64,000 nt of DNA from Palsa-504 sp963822765 (GTDB lineage: Bacteria > Actinomycetota > Actinomycetes > Streptosporangiales > Streptosporangiaceae): assembly GCA_963822765.1 (NCBI GenBank), contig CAWGJL010000009.1, positions 86,405 through 150,404 of the forward strand, read 5' to 3'. Every line of letters starts with the position of its first letter. The stretch's first letter is position 1. The notes under the pieces were generated by a model. That model saw only the letters and a program-made list of their open reading frames with translations. It had not been told where the DNA came from and did not search any database. Position numbers and translations under genes: made by a program. Positions 23,471-34,898 of this stretch are shown piece by piece.

Positions 23471-24632
23471 ATGAGCACCAAGGACTACCTCGAGAAGGAT
23501 TACTACAAGACCCTGGGGGTCGCCAAGACGGCGAAGCCCGCCGAGATCAAGACGGCGTACCGCAAGCTGGCCCGCAAGTTCCACCCGGACTCCAATCAGG
23601 GCGACGCCAAGGCCGAGGAGCGCTTCAAGGAGATCTCCGAGGCGTACTCCGTGCTGTCGGATGAGAAGCGGCGCAAGGAGTACGACGAGGCGCGCTCGCT
23701 GTTCGGCGGCGGCTTCCGGGTCCCGACCGGGACCCGGCCCAGCAACGGGGGCTTCGGCGGCTTCGACCTGAACGACATCTTCAGCGGGGCGGGCGACGCG
23801 GCCGGCGGGCTGGGCGACCTGTTCGGCGGGGTGTTCAACCGCGGTCGCGCCAACACGGCCCAGAACCGGCCGCGGCGGGGCGCCGACGTGGAGACCGAGA
23901 CCACGCTGAGCTTCGGCGACGCGATCGACGGGACCACCGTCGCGCTGCGGCTGACCGGGGAGGGCGCGTGCCCGACCTGTCGCGGCACCGGGGCCAAGGC
24001 CGGCACCGTGCCCAAGGTCTGCCCGGTGTGCGCCGGGACCGGCCAGTCGAGCCGGAACCAGGGGTCGTTCGGGATCTCCGAGCCGTGCAAGGAGTGCCGG
24101 GGCCGCGGCCTGGTGGTCGACGACCCGTGCCCGGCGTGCTCGGGCAGCGGGCGGGCGATGAGCTCGCGGACCATCCAGACCCGCATCCCGGCCGGGGTGG
24201 CCGACGGGCAGCGGATCAAGATCGCGGGCAAGGGCGCGTCCGGCGAGCGCGGCGGTGCCGCCGGCGACCTGTACGTCCGGGTGCACGTCAAGCAGCACCC
24301 GGTGTTCGGGCGGTCGGGGGACAACCTCACCGTGACCGTGCCGGTCACGTTCGCCGAGCTCAGCCTCGGCGCGGAGGTCAAGGTGCCCGCGCACAGGGGC
24401 GCGCCGGTGACGGTGCGGATCCCGCCGGGCACCGCGAACGGCAGCAAGTTCCGGGTCTCGGGCAAGGGGGTCCGCCGCAAGGACGGCACCAGTCGGCGCG
24501 ATGATCGTCACCGTCGACGTGACGGTGCCGCAGAACCTGAACAGCAAGGCACGCAGCGCCATCGAGGACCTGCGTGCGGCGACCGCCGGGGCGGATCCGC
24601 GTGAGGATCTGCTCGAGCGGGCCAAGGAGTAG
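23471..24632 (+). CDS. dnaJ: Chaperone DnaJ, frameshift near the C-terminus
   Basis: A DnaJ of the full type. The J-domain carries the HPD motif (YRKLARKFHPDSNQGDAKAE). A Gly/Phe-rich linker and four zinc-binding repeats follow (CPTCRGTG, CPVCAGTG, CKECRGRG, CPACSGSG), then the substrate-binding domains. The main frame departs from family sequence near 24495 and would stop at 24604. In another frame MIVTVDVTVPQNLNSKARSA continues to LLERAKE and a TAG at 24630-24632, the expected C-terminus. One indel near 24495 explains it, probably a sequence error. It stimulates DnaK ATPase and delivers substrates. It lies 18 bp after grpE and 2 bp before hspR. Confidence 0.9.
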
Positions 24633-24634
24633 TA

Positions 24635-25117
24635 ATGATGAACAGCCCATTCGAGCAGTCGGACGAGATGCCGGTGTACGTCATCTCGGTAGCCGCCGAA
24701 CTGTCCGGGATGCACCCGCAGACGCTGCGCGAGTACGAGCGCCGCGGCCTGGTCTCACCAGGCCGCAGCGCCGGGCGCGGGCGGCGGTACTCGATGCGGG
24801 ACATCCTGGCCCTGCGCGAGATCCAGCGGCTGTCGCAGGAAGAAGGCGTGAACCTGTCCGGCATCAAGCTGATCCTGGATCAGCTCCGGGAGCTGGATCA
24901 GGCCCGCAGGCTCGTCGCGGAGCTGCACGCCGAGGTGGCGCAGCTGCGCGCGGAGCTGGAATCAACCCGGGCCGTGGCGGCCCGGCTGGCCGAGCTACGC
25001 CGGAGCGGCGGCGCCAACGACCCCGGCCTGGTGCCGGTGCGCCGCGCCCGGGTGGCGGTCTGGGAACCGATGACTGGGCCGTCCAGCGGGACTGGACCGC
25101 CGAGGCCCGGAGAATGA
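24635..25117 (+). CDS. hspR: HspR, MerR-family heat-shock repressor
   Basis: A 160-residue MerR-type regulator. The winged-helix region reads VYVISVAAELSGMHPQTLRE, YERRGLVSPGRSAGRGRRYS, then MRDILALREIQRLSQEEGVN. A long coiled coil follows (LAELHAEVAQLRAELESTRA-like). This is the HspR of dnaK operons, which binds HAIR sites with DnaK as co-repressor. Its targets are visible upstream of dnaK. Two adjacent ATGs are possible starts. The C-terminal 40 residues are less conserved. Confidence 0.95.
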   Translation: MMNSPFEQSDEMPVYVISVAAELSGMHPQTLREYERRGLVSPGRSAGRGRRYSMRDILALREIQRLSQEEGVNLSGIKLILDQLRELDQARRLVAELHAEVAQLRAELESTRAVAARLAELRRSGGANDPGLVPVRRARVAVWEPMTGPSSGTGPPRPGE

Positions 25118-25166
25118 AACTAGCTGGCCGCCCGGCGAGAACCGGACGCCCAGAGGAGAATAGGCA

Positions 25167-27830
<2,664 letters not shown>

Positions 27831-27846
27831 CTGTTATCCACCGGAG

Positions 27847-27888
27847 AGGCCGGGCCTGCCGCTTATGATCCCGCGGCGGGACCGGCCT
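27847..27888 (+). terminator. Hairpin after clpB
   Basis: AGGCCGG (27847-27853) pairs with CCGGCCT (27882-27888), with further internal GC pairing, and is followed by TTTCTGG. It lies 17 bp after the clpB stop and overlaps the 3' end of the convergent TPR gene, so it could serve both strands. Confidence 0.45.
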
Positions 27889-28468
27889 TTCTGGCGTCCC
27901 GGTCGTCTTTGTCGTCGAGCAGCTTGTCGTAGTCGTCCTCGGGCAGGGCCAGGTCGACGCGGATCCGGTAGCGCAGCCGGAGCAGCAGCTGAAGCTCGTC
28001 GCGGTCCTCGCCGCGCAGGCAGGCGTCCACCCCGGCGGTGGCCCAGTCCAGCGCGCCGTTCAGGTCGCCCTGCTCGGTGAGCAGCTCGGCCACCAGATCG
28101 CAGGTACGCGGCAGCGCCCGGCCGCCGTCCTCGAAGAGCTGGCGCAGCAGGGCGTCGGCCTCGGCGGGCCGGGCGAGCGCGAACATGGCGCGGGCCAGCG
28201 GCACCCGGGGGTCATCGAAGGTCGGGCCCGCGTCCGCGATGGCGGCCTGGAACTCGTCCACGGCGGTGGCCGGCTCGTCGGCGAGCAGCCACTGCTCGCC
28301 GGCTCGCATGTGGGCCTCGGCCCGGGACATGCTTTCCTGGGTCGGCTGCTGCGGCAGCGAGGCCTGGACGGCCAGCCTGCTCATCCGCACCGCGGCCCGT
28401 TTGTGGTTGCCGGTCCGGGCAGCATTGACCTCGATCACGTCGAACAGCTCACCGGAAAGCACAACCAC
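27863..28468 (-). CDS. Tetratricopeptide-like protein
   Basis: A 201-residue soluble protein of helical repeats: SRAEAHMRAGEQWLLADEPA, AVDEFQAAIADAG, RVPLARAMFALARPAEADAL, LTEQGDLNGALDWATAGVDA. These read as TPR-like helix pairs. The start is GTG 28468; codon use is coding-like from there, but ATGs at 28384 and 28330 (the latter with AGGA just upstream) are alternatives. The C-terminus is rich in Asp/Lys. It is convergent with clpB. TPR proteins act as scaffolds, and no partner is evident. Confidence 0.65.
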   Translation of the reverse strand: MVVLSGELFDVIEVNAARTGNHKRAAVRMSRLAVQASLPQQPTQESMSRAEAHMRAGEQWLLADEPATAVDEFQAAIADAGPTFDDPRVPLARAMFALARPAEADALLRQLFEDGGRALPRTCDLVAELLTEQGDLNGALDWATAGVDACLRGEDRDELQLLLRLRYRIRVDLALPEDDYDKLLDDKDDRDARKAGPAAGS

Positions 28469-28544
28469 GTCTCAGAACCTACCCGTCGAGGCCTCGCACA
28501 ATCCGGGGCTGCTTAAATTACCGAGCCCGTTTTACCGGCTGGTT

Positions 28545-30182
28545 TTACCGGCGGGTGCGCTCGAGCGCGTCCCAGAAGCCGCGGCGCAGCGCGTGCCGGA
28601 CCTCATCGTGCAGCAGGAAGTCGATCGGCAGCGCCGATCCCTGCAGCAGCCGGGCCTCCAGGTCGGACGGCATCCGCGGCTTGCGGGCCAGCACCGCTTC
28701 CAGCCACAGCGCCGGGGCGTCGCGCGCGACCGAGGCGCCGAACTCCTGGCCCTCCTCGTGCGCGGCCTGCACGGCCTCGGACAGCGACGGCCCGCCCGAG
28801 ACGTAGCCGGGCGGCGGTGAGGTCGCGACCGGCTGCGGGCCGGTGTACGGGGAGCTGCGGGGCCCGCCCGGCCCGGCGTGCTGGCCGACGTGCTGGGGGC
28901 CGGTCGGCCCGCCGCCCGGCGGCGAGCCGACCGGGCCGCCCATGGGGATCGGGGCGTTCGGCGGGGGCGGGGCGCTCGGGATGTTCGGGATGTTCGGGCG
29001 GGAGGGCAGGCGGCGCAGCTGGCCGGGAGGGGCCGGGGAGGCTTCGGGGCCGGCCAGGCCGTCGGGGGTGACCGGGGGGACGGCGTAACCGGTGACATCC
29101 TCGGCGACGCGGGCGACGCGGGCCGGCTCCGCGCGGTCTTGACGGTCCGCGCGGTCTTGACGGTCCGCGCGGTCGGCGCGATCGGCGCGGTCGTCGCGGT
29201 CGGCGCGGTCCTGGCGGTCTTGGCGGGTGCGCGGGGAGACCGGGGCGGGGGCGGCGTAGATGTCCGGGCGGACGGTGGCGTCGCCGTTGACGCCCTCGCG
29301 CGGGCGATCCTCGCGGGTGCGCTCCTCGCGCTCCCGGGTGCGCTCGTCACGGTCGCGAGTCCGGTCGTCGCGAGTCCGGTCGTCGCGGGTCCGCTCTTCG
29401 CGGTCGCGGGTCCGCTCTTCGCGGGCGCGGTCGTCGCGGCTGGCGGCGCGGGGCAGCTGGAGAGCGGGCCGCTGGTACTCAGCCACCACCGGCGCGGTGT
29501 AGATGGAGGGCGGCGCGTGGTTGCCCGGCCCGGCGGGCAGCGCCTGGTACGGGCCCACGCCCGCCACCGCCGAATGCCCGTTGGACAGCGGACGGCCCGG
29601 GACGCGGTCCGCGTCGTCCGGCTCGTCGGCGTGCGCCGGCTCGGCGCCCACGATCAGCTCGACGTAGGGCCGGAGCTGCTCGCCGCCGATCTCGATGATG
29701 TCGTCGGACTCCTGGCGCAGCGAGCGGGAGATGGTCCAGTTGCCGTCCACCGCGATGTGTACCAGGGTGACGCGCATGCCGAGATCCTGGACGTCGGCGA
29801 TGACCTGGGCCAGGTCCTCCTCCGCGCTGACCACCAGCGCGTCGCTGACCGCGCTGTTGCGGGCCAGCGTGGTCAGGTCCCGGTGGATCTCGGTTTCCAC
29901 GCCCTCGCGGCGGCCGGGACGGATCTTGGCCACCCGGAGCTTGATGCCCGGGATGTCGGCCAGGGCGTCCTGCTCGGCGGTGCGGCGCCCGTCGACGGTC
30001 GCCTCGTACCAGTAGCAGCGCAGCAGCGGCAGCCCGGTGCGCTCGCGGGCCATGCCGCCCAGCAGCTGCAGGAGCCCCTCGTAGTCCCAGGAGACCGATT
30101 CGCCTCGGCGGGTCCCGTGCACGGCCATGGCACCATCTGCGAGCACGTAGCTTGCGTCAACGAACAGCGCGCAGCGGTCCAC
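28545..30182 (-). CDS. NYN-domain (PIN-like) RNase protein with charged repeats
   Basis: A 545-residue protein. Residues 1-190 form a NYN domain (CALFVDASYVLADGAMAV, LPLLRCYWYEATVDGRRTAE, VETEIHRDLTTLA, SDALVVSAEEDLAQVIADV) with the expected acidic residues of a metal-dependent RNase. Residues ~250-350 are low complexity, with runs of RD/RE/RQ dipeptides. Residues ~370-460 are Pro/Gly-rich. A conserved helical end domain closes the protein (SLSEAVQAAHEEGQEFG, MPSDLEARLLQGSALPIDFL). It is divergent from pyrE. An RNA-processing role is inferred from the domain only. Confidence 0.8.
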   Translation of the reverse strand: MDRCALFVDASYVLADGAMAVHGTRRGESVSWDYEGLLQLLGGMARERTGLPLLRCYWYEATVDGRRTAEQDALADIPGIKLRVAKIRPGRREGVETEIHRDLTTLARNSAVSDALVVSAEEDLAQVIADVQDLGMRVTLVHIAVDGNWTISRSLRQESDDIIEIGGEQLRPYVELIVGAEPAHADEPDDADRVPGRPLSNGHSAVAGVGPYQALPAGPGNHAPPSIYTAPVVAEYQRPALQLPRAASRDDRAREERTRDREERTRDDRTRDDRTRDRDERTREREERTREDRPREGVNGDATVRPDIYAAPAPVSPRTRQDRQDRADRDDRADRADRADRQDRADRQDRAEPARVARVAEDVTGYAVPPVTPDGLAGPEASPAPPGQLRRLPSRPNIPNIPSAPPPPNAPIPMGGPVGSPPGGGPTGPQHVGQHAGPGGPRSSPYTGPQPVATSPPPGYVSGGPSLSEAVQAAHEEGQEFGASVARDAPALWLEAVLARKPRMPSDLEARLLQGSALPIDFLLHDEVRHALRRGFWDALERTRR

Positions 30183-30331
30183 GGCCCCACCGTCCTTTCC
30201 TCGGCGCAGCGGTCACTCTTTCAGGCACCGATCCGGACCTGACCGCTCTAAGCGTAGTGAAGTAACCTTCTCCGGGATGGCTTTCCGAGCATTCCCGCTG
30301 CATGAAGGGGCCTGATGAGAAGGGGACGGCC

Positions 30332-30865
30332 ATGAGCGACCGGGCCGAACTGCTCGCGGCGATCAAGGCGAAAGCGGTCATCCGCGGGGACTTCATCCTC
30401 TCCTCCGGCCAGCGCGCCGACTGGTACGTCGACCTGCGGCGGGTGCTGCTTGACGGGCGCCTGGCGCCGCTAGCGGGCCGGGTCATGCTGGACCTCACCT
30501 GGGATCTGGGCTACGAGGCGGCGGGCGGCCTGACCCTGGGCGCCGACCCGGTCGCCACGGCGATGATGCACGCGGCCGCCGCCCGGGGCACGCCGATCGA
30601 CGCGTTCGTGGTGCGGAAGAAGGAGAAGGACCACGGTACCCAGCGCCGGATCGAGGGCCCGGACGTGGCCGGCCTGCGGGTGCTCGCGGTCGAGGACACC
30701 TCGACCACCGGCGCCTCCCCGCTGACCGCGGTCGACGCGCTGCGGGAAGCGGGCGCCGAGGTGACCGGGGTGGCGGTGCTGGTCAACCGGGGCGCGCGGG
30801 AGCGCGTGACCGGACACGGGCTGATCTTCCGGGCCGCCTACGACCTGTCAGACCTCGAGATCTGA
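30332..30865 (+). CDS. pyrE: Orotate phosphoribosyltransferase
   Basis: A 177-residue OPRTase of pyrimidine biosynthesis, joining orotate and PRPP to OMP. The N-terminus has VIRGDFILSSGQRADWYVDL. VRKKEKDHGTQRRIEG is the catalytic loop and RVLAVEDTSTTGASPLTAV the PRPP-binding motif. The ATG at 30332 matches the family start. Its last 18 bp overlap the 3' end of the convergent DedA gene. Confidence 0.93.
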   Translation: MSDRAELLAAIKAKAVIRGDFILSSGQRADWYVDLRRVLLDGRLAPLAGRVMLDLTWDLGYEAAGGLTLGADPVATAMMHAAAARGTPIDAFVVRKKEKDHGTQRRIEGPDVAGLRVLAVEDTSTTGASPLTAVDALREAGAEVTGVAVLVNRGARERVTGHGLIFRAAYDLSDLEI

Positions 30866-31576
30866 CCGGTGCCGGCCGGGCCGGCGCGGGGTCTGCCCGG
30901 CGGGCGCCTGGGCGGCGGGCAGCTGAGTGGCGGGCGCCTGGGCGGCGGGCGCCTGCGCTGCGGGCTCTTGCCCGGCCGCCTTGGCCTGCGCGGCTTCACG
31001 CCGGAACTGGCGCAGGCGGTAGAGCACGAAGCCGGCGATCACGATGACCACGATCGCGACCAGGATGTAGGTGGCGATGGTCAGGCCGTGGTTGATACTC
31101 CCCCAGGCGTGGCCGACCTCGTAGCCGATCAGGGACAGCACGGTCGCGTAGATGACGGTGCCGATCAGGCTAAACACCCCGAACCGGGCCGCCGGGACCC
31201 GGACCAGGCCCGCCACGATCGAGGTGAAGGCGCGGATGAACGGCAGCATCCGGCCCAATGAAATGGCCCAGGCCCCGCGCCCGGCCAGGAACCGCTCGGC
31301 CCGGTCGACGTCGCCCTGGGTCACCAGCACGTAGCGGCCCCACTTGTGCACCAGCGGCTTGCCGCCGACCCGGCCCACCGCGTACGAGGCGTAGGATCCG
31401 GCGAGTTCGGCCAGGGACCCGATGATGATGACCAGGACGAGGTTAAGATGCCCCTGGTAGGCGAGCACGCCGGCGAACCCGAACGTAACCTCGGATGGGA
31501 TCGGGATGCACGCCGCCTCGAGGAAGCCGAACAAGATGAGGGCAGCGTAAGGCGCCGACGTGAGAAAGCTCTCCAT
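30848..31576 (-). CDS. DedA-family membrane protein
   Basis: A 242-residue DedA/VTT-domain protein. The early reentrant region (FLEAACIPIPSEVTFGFAGV) and the central SLGRMLPFIRAFTSIVAGLV with its conserved Arg are family hallmarks. Four to five membrane segments follow. The C-terminal 45 residues are an unusual Ala/Pro/Gln repeat tail (AAQAPAAQAPATQLPAAQAP). DedA proteins are linked to polyprenyl- or phospholipid flipping and envelope homeostasis. It is divergent from fba with a shared 125-bp promoter region. Confidence 0.88.
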   Translation of the reverse strand: MESFLTSAPYAALILFGFLEAACIPIPSEVTFGFAGVLAYQGHLNLVLVIIIGSLAELAGSYASYAVGRVGGKPLVHKWGRYVLVTQGDVDRAERFLAGRGAWAISLGRMLPFIRAFTSIVAGLVRVPAARFGVFSLIGTVIYATVLSLIGYEVGHAWGSINHGLTIATYILVAIVVIVIAGFVLYRLRQFRREAAQAKAAGQEPAAQAPAAQAPATQLPAAQAPAGQTPRRPGRHRSDLEV

Positions 31577-31701
31577 GGCTTCATGTTGTACCCCATGCCC
31601 GGTACCGGCCGGTGCATCTTCATGCTCGCTTCATGTCTAGGCTGGGGATCGCGGGCCCGCGGCCCAGCTGATTAGGCACTGTCCACAGGGAGTTATTAGC
31701 C

Positions 31702-32724
31702 ATGCCTATCGCGACCCCAGAGGTCTACGCGCAGATGCTCGACACCGCCAAGCAGCGCGGTTTCGCCTACCCGTCGATCAATGTGACCTCCAGCCAGACC
31801 CTGAACGCGGCGCTGCGCGGATTCGCGGACGCCGGCAGCGACGGGATCGTGCAGATTTCCACCGGCGGCGCGGAGTACCTGTCCGGCCAGGCAGTCAAGG
31901 ACATGGTGACCGGCGCGGTGGCGCTGGCCGAGTTCGCGTACGTGGTGGCGGCCAAGTACCCCATCCACGTGGCGCTGCACACCGACCACTGCCCCGAGGA
32001 CAAGCTTGACGGCTACATGCGCCCGCTGGTCGCGATCTCTGCCGAGCGGGTTTCGCGCGGCGAGGAGCCGCTGTTCCAGTCGCACATGTGGGACGGCTCG
32101 GCGGTGCCGCTGGCCGAGAACCTGGAGATCGCCGCCGAGCTGCTGGCCGCGTGCGCGGCTGCGCACATCATCATGGAGATGGAGATCGGCGTGGTCGGCG
32201 GCGAAGAGGACGGCGTCGTCGGCGAGATGAACGAGAAGCTGTACAGCACCCCGGAGGACGCCCTGGCGGTGGCCGAGACGCTGGGTCTTGGCGAGCGCGG
32301 CCGGTACATCCTGGCCGCCACGTTCGGGAACGTGCACGGCGTCTACGCGCCCGGGCACGTCAAGCTGCGGCCCAGCGTGCTGAAGGACATCCAGGACACG
32401 GTGGGCCAGAAGTACGGCAAGGACAAGCCGTTCGACCTGGTGTTCCACGGGGGTTCGGGCTCGGCGCTGGAGGAGATCAGGGAGGCGATCACCTACGGGG
32501 TGGTCAAGATGAACGTCGACACCGACACCCAGTACGCGTTCACCAGGCCGATCGCGGATCACATGTTCAAGAACTACGACGGCGTGCTCAAGGTCGACGG
32601 CGACGTGGGCAGCAAGAAGGCCTACGACCCGCGCAGTTACGGCAAGGCCGGCGAGGCCGGCATGACCCAGCGGGTCACCCACGCCTGCGAGGACCTGCTG
32701 TCCGCGGGTCACCAGCTGTCATGA
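31702..32724 (+). CDS. fba: Class II fructose-bisphosphate aldolase
   Basis: A 340-residue zinc-dependent aldolase of glycolysis/gluconeogenesis. Zinc-ligand and phosphate segments are visible: ALHTDHCPEDKLDGYMRPL, IIMEMEIGVVGGEEDGVVGE, ATFGNVHGVYAPG, LVFHGGSGSALEEI and VKMNVDTDTQYAFTRP. Length and N-terminus (MPIATPEVYAQMLDTAKQRG) match the actinobacterial FbaA type. GGGAG precedes the ATG. The stop overlaps the next start (ATGA). Confidence 0.95.
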   Translation: MPIATPEVYAQMLDTAKQRGFAYPSINVTSSQTLNAALRGFADAGSDGIVQISTGGAEYLSGQAVKDMVTGAVALAEFAYVVAAKYPIHVALHTDHCPEDKLDGYMRPLVAISAERVSRGEEPLFQSHMWDGSAVPLAENLEIAAELLAACAAAHIIMEMEIGVVGGEEDGVVGEMNEKLYSTPEDALAVAETLGLGERGRYILAATFGNVHGVYAPGHVKLRPSVLKDIQDTVGQKYGKDKPFDLVFHGGSGSALEEIREAITYGVVKMNVDTDTQYAFTRPIADHMFKNYDGVLKVDGDVGSKKAYDPRSYGKAGEAGMTQRVTHACEDLLSAGHQLS

Positions 32725-33146
32725 CCGACCGCGATAACCTGCTGGCCGGGCCGCCCGCCACGTACCTGCTGGAGAACGAGGAGGCGGCGGAGGCGCTGCG
32801 GTCCGGGGTTTCGCCGTCTTCGGTCGCGGCCCGGTTCCCGGCCTACTCGGCCGCGTGGGCCACGCTGGCCGAGGCCGCGTTCGCGGCCGGTGATCCGGTC
32901 ATGGCGTACGCGTACGCCCGGACCGGGTACCACCGGGGGCTGGATCAGCTGCGGCGTTCGGGCTGGCGCGGCACCGGGCCGATTCCCTGGGAGCACGAGC
33001 CGAACCGGGGCTTCCTGCGCTCGCTGTCCATGCTGGGCCGGGCCGCCGGCGCCATCGGCGAAGACGACGAGGCGCAGCGCTGCGACCAGTTCCTGCGCGA
33101 CAGCAGCGCCGCCGCCGCTGCCGCCCTGCGCGGCAGCGGCACGTGA
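32721..33146 (+). CDS. DUF3151 family protein
   Basis: A 141-residue helical protein with the DUF3151 pattern: DNLLAGPPATYLLENEEAAE, ARFPAYSAAWATLAEAAFAA, AYARTGYHRGLDQLRRSGWR, WEHEPNRGFLRSLSMLGRAA. This family is encoded next to fba in many actinobacteria. The ATG overlaps the fba stop, so the two are co-translated. Function is unknown; the conserved linkage suggests a role tied to central carbon metabolism. Confidence 0.85.
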   Translation: MTDRDNLLAGPPATYLLENEEAAEALRSGVSPSSVAARFPAYSAAWATLAEAAFAAGDPVMAYAYARTGYHRGLDQLRRSGWRGTGPIPWEHEPNRGFLRSLSMLGRAAGAIGEDDEAQRCDQFLRDSSAAAAAALRGSGT

Positions 33147-33214
33147 CCCGAGGGTTGCGTGCGAGCTTGCGGGGCTGCTGAGCTGAGCGGCGGCACGCAC
33201 GCTGCGGGGCTTTT

Positions 33215-33268
33215 CATGATCGCGAAGAGTTTTGTATGAAATAGCACGTAAAACCCTTCGCGATCATG
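33215..33268. repeat. 54-bp near-perfect inverted repeat
   Basis: The left arm CATGATCGCGAAGAGTTTT (33215-33233) and right arm AAAACCCTTCGCGATCATG (33250-33268) pair at 18 of 19 positions around a 16-nt loop. It is AT-richer than its surroundings and lies 70 bp after the DUF3151 gene. It could be a transcription terminator or a small palindromic mobile repeat. The rest of 33147-33574 holds no gene. Confidence 0.8.
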
Positions 33269-33513
33269 CTGAGCGCCTTCCGGGACGCGGCAGCGGCGCT
33301 GCGCGAGAGCGCCCGAGGAGCCTAGAAGCGGCGCGTGGGGCGTGAGGGGCATGGGATGCGCGGAGGTTACCAGGAGCGCGGAGCTGCCCGGGAACTAGGC
33401 GCGGGCGGCCCGGGGCAGCGCGTTTGCGCAGGAGGGGCCGGGTCATAGGGGGACATGCCGGGCAGGGGTTAATGGCTTAGGCCGGGGGTTTACGGGTAGC
33501 CTCAGAACGCAAG

Positions 33514-33545
33514 AGCCCCTGCTGCGCTTGCGCTGAGCAGGGGCT
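33514..33545. terminator. GC-rich hairpin upstream of purA
   Basis: AGCCCCTGCT (33514-33523) pairs perfectly with AGCAGGGGCT (33536-33545), and the loop contains a further GCGC-TT-GCGC pairing. No T-run follows on either strand. It lies 30 bp before the purA ATG, so it may end upstream transcription or act in the purA leader. Confidence 0.45.
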
Positions 33546-33574
33546 TCGTATGTGTGCGCGGGAGGGGATGCGCA

Positions 33575-34870
33575 ATGCCCGCCATCGTGCTGGTCGGTGC
33601 TCAGTGGGGCGACGAGGGCAAGGGCAAGGCGACCGACCTGCTCGGCGACCGCGTGGACTACGTGGTGCGGTATCAGGGCGGGAACAACGCCGGCCACACG
33701 GTCGTCATCGGGGACGAGAGCTACGCGCTGCACCTGCTGCCGTCCGGGGTGCTGTCACCGCGGGTGGTTCCGGTGATCGGCAACGGGGTGGTGATCGACC
33801 CGCAGGTGCTGCTGGATGAGATCGACGGCCTGCAGGACCGCGGTGTCGACTGCGGGAAGCTGCTGGTGTCGGCGGACGCGCACCTGATCACGCCGTATCA
33901 CCGGGCGCTGGACAAGGTCACCGAGCGGTACCTGGGCAGCGCGCGGATCGGGACCACCGGGCGCGGCATCGGGCCGGCCTACGGGGACAAGATCGCCCGG
34001 ATGGGGATCCGGGTGCAGGACCTGTTCGACCCGGGGATCTTGCGCAAGAAGCTGGACCTGGTGCTGCGGGAGAAGAACCAGGTGCTGAGCAAGGTCTACA
34101 ACCGGCGCGGCATCGACCCGGAGGCGTGCGCGGCGGAGTACGGGCAGTACGCGGGCCGGCTGCGCCCGTACGTGGCCGACACCGGGCTGGCCCTGAACCG
34201 GGCGCTGGACCAGGGGCTGGTGGTGCTGCTGGAGGGCGCGCAGGCCACCATGCTCGACGTGGACCACGGCACGTACCCGTTCGTGACCTCCTCCTCCCCC
34301 ACCGCGGGGGGCGCCTGCGTCGGGTCCGGCATCGGGCCGACCCGGATCTCCGACGTGATCGGCATCGTCAAGGCGTACACGACGCGGGTCGGCGAGGGCC
34401 CGTTCCCCACCGAGCTGCGCGACCAGACCGGCGAGTGGCTGCGCAAGAGCGGCGGGGAGTACGGCGTGACCACCGGCCGCCCGCGGCGCTGCGGCTGGTT
34501 CAACGCGGTCATCGCGCGCTACGCGACCCGGGTCAACGGGATCACCGGGTACTTCCTGACCAAGCTCGACGTGCTGTCCGGGCTGGACCAGGTGCCGGTG
34601 TGCGTGGCCTACGAGGTGGACGGCAAGCGGTATGACGAGATCCCCATGACGCAGACCGAGTTCCACCACGCGGTGCCGGTCTACGAGTACTTCGACGGCT
34701 GGGCCGAAGACATCGCCAAGGCCCGCACCCTGGACGAGCTCCCCCCGAACGCCCGGGCCTACATCGCGGCCCTGCAGGACATGATCGGCGCCCCGGTCTG
34801 CGCGGTCGGCGTGGGCCCGCGCCGCGACCAGACCCTGCAGCTCCGGGATCTGCTCCAGCAGCAGGGTTAG
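33575..34870 (+). CDS. purA: Adenylosuccinate synthetase
   Basis: A 431-residue enzyme that forms adenylosuccinate from IMP, aspartate and GTP, the first step to AMP. It begins MPAIVLVGAQWGDEGKGKAT, with the GDEGKGK nucleotide loop. The IMP/GTP regions RIGTTGRGIGPAYGDKIARM, TVVIG, GVTTGRPRRCGWFN and TKLDVLSG are conserved. I chose 33575 because GGGAGGGGA lies upstream and homology starts there. It is followed 28 bp later by purD, beginning a purine gene cluster with purB. Confidence 0.95.
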   Translation: MPAIVLVGAQWGDEGKGKATDLLGDRVDYVVRYQGGNNAGHTVVIGDESYALHLLPSGVLSPRVVPVIGNGVVIDPQVLLDEIDGLQDRGVDCGKLLVSADAHLITPYHRALDKVTERYLGSARIGTTGRGIGPAYGDKIARMGIRVQDLFDPGILRKKLDLVLREKNQVLSKVYNRRGIDPEACAAEYGQYAGRLRPYVADTGLALNRALDQGLVVLLEGAQATMLDVDHGTYPFVTSSSPTAGGACVGSGIGPTRISDVIGIVKAYTTRVGEGPFPTELRDQTGEWLRKSGGEYGVTTGRPRRCGWFNAVIARYATRVNGITGYFLTKLDVLSGLDQVPVCVAYEVDGKRYDEIPMTQTEFHHAVPVYEYFDGWAEDIAKARTLDELPPNARAYIAALQDMIGAPVCAVGVGPRRDQTLQLRDLLQQQG

Positions 34871-34898
34871 TTTTTACTGGCGCCGGTAGGCTCGCGGC

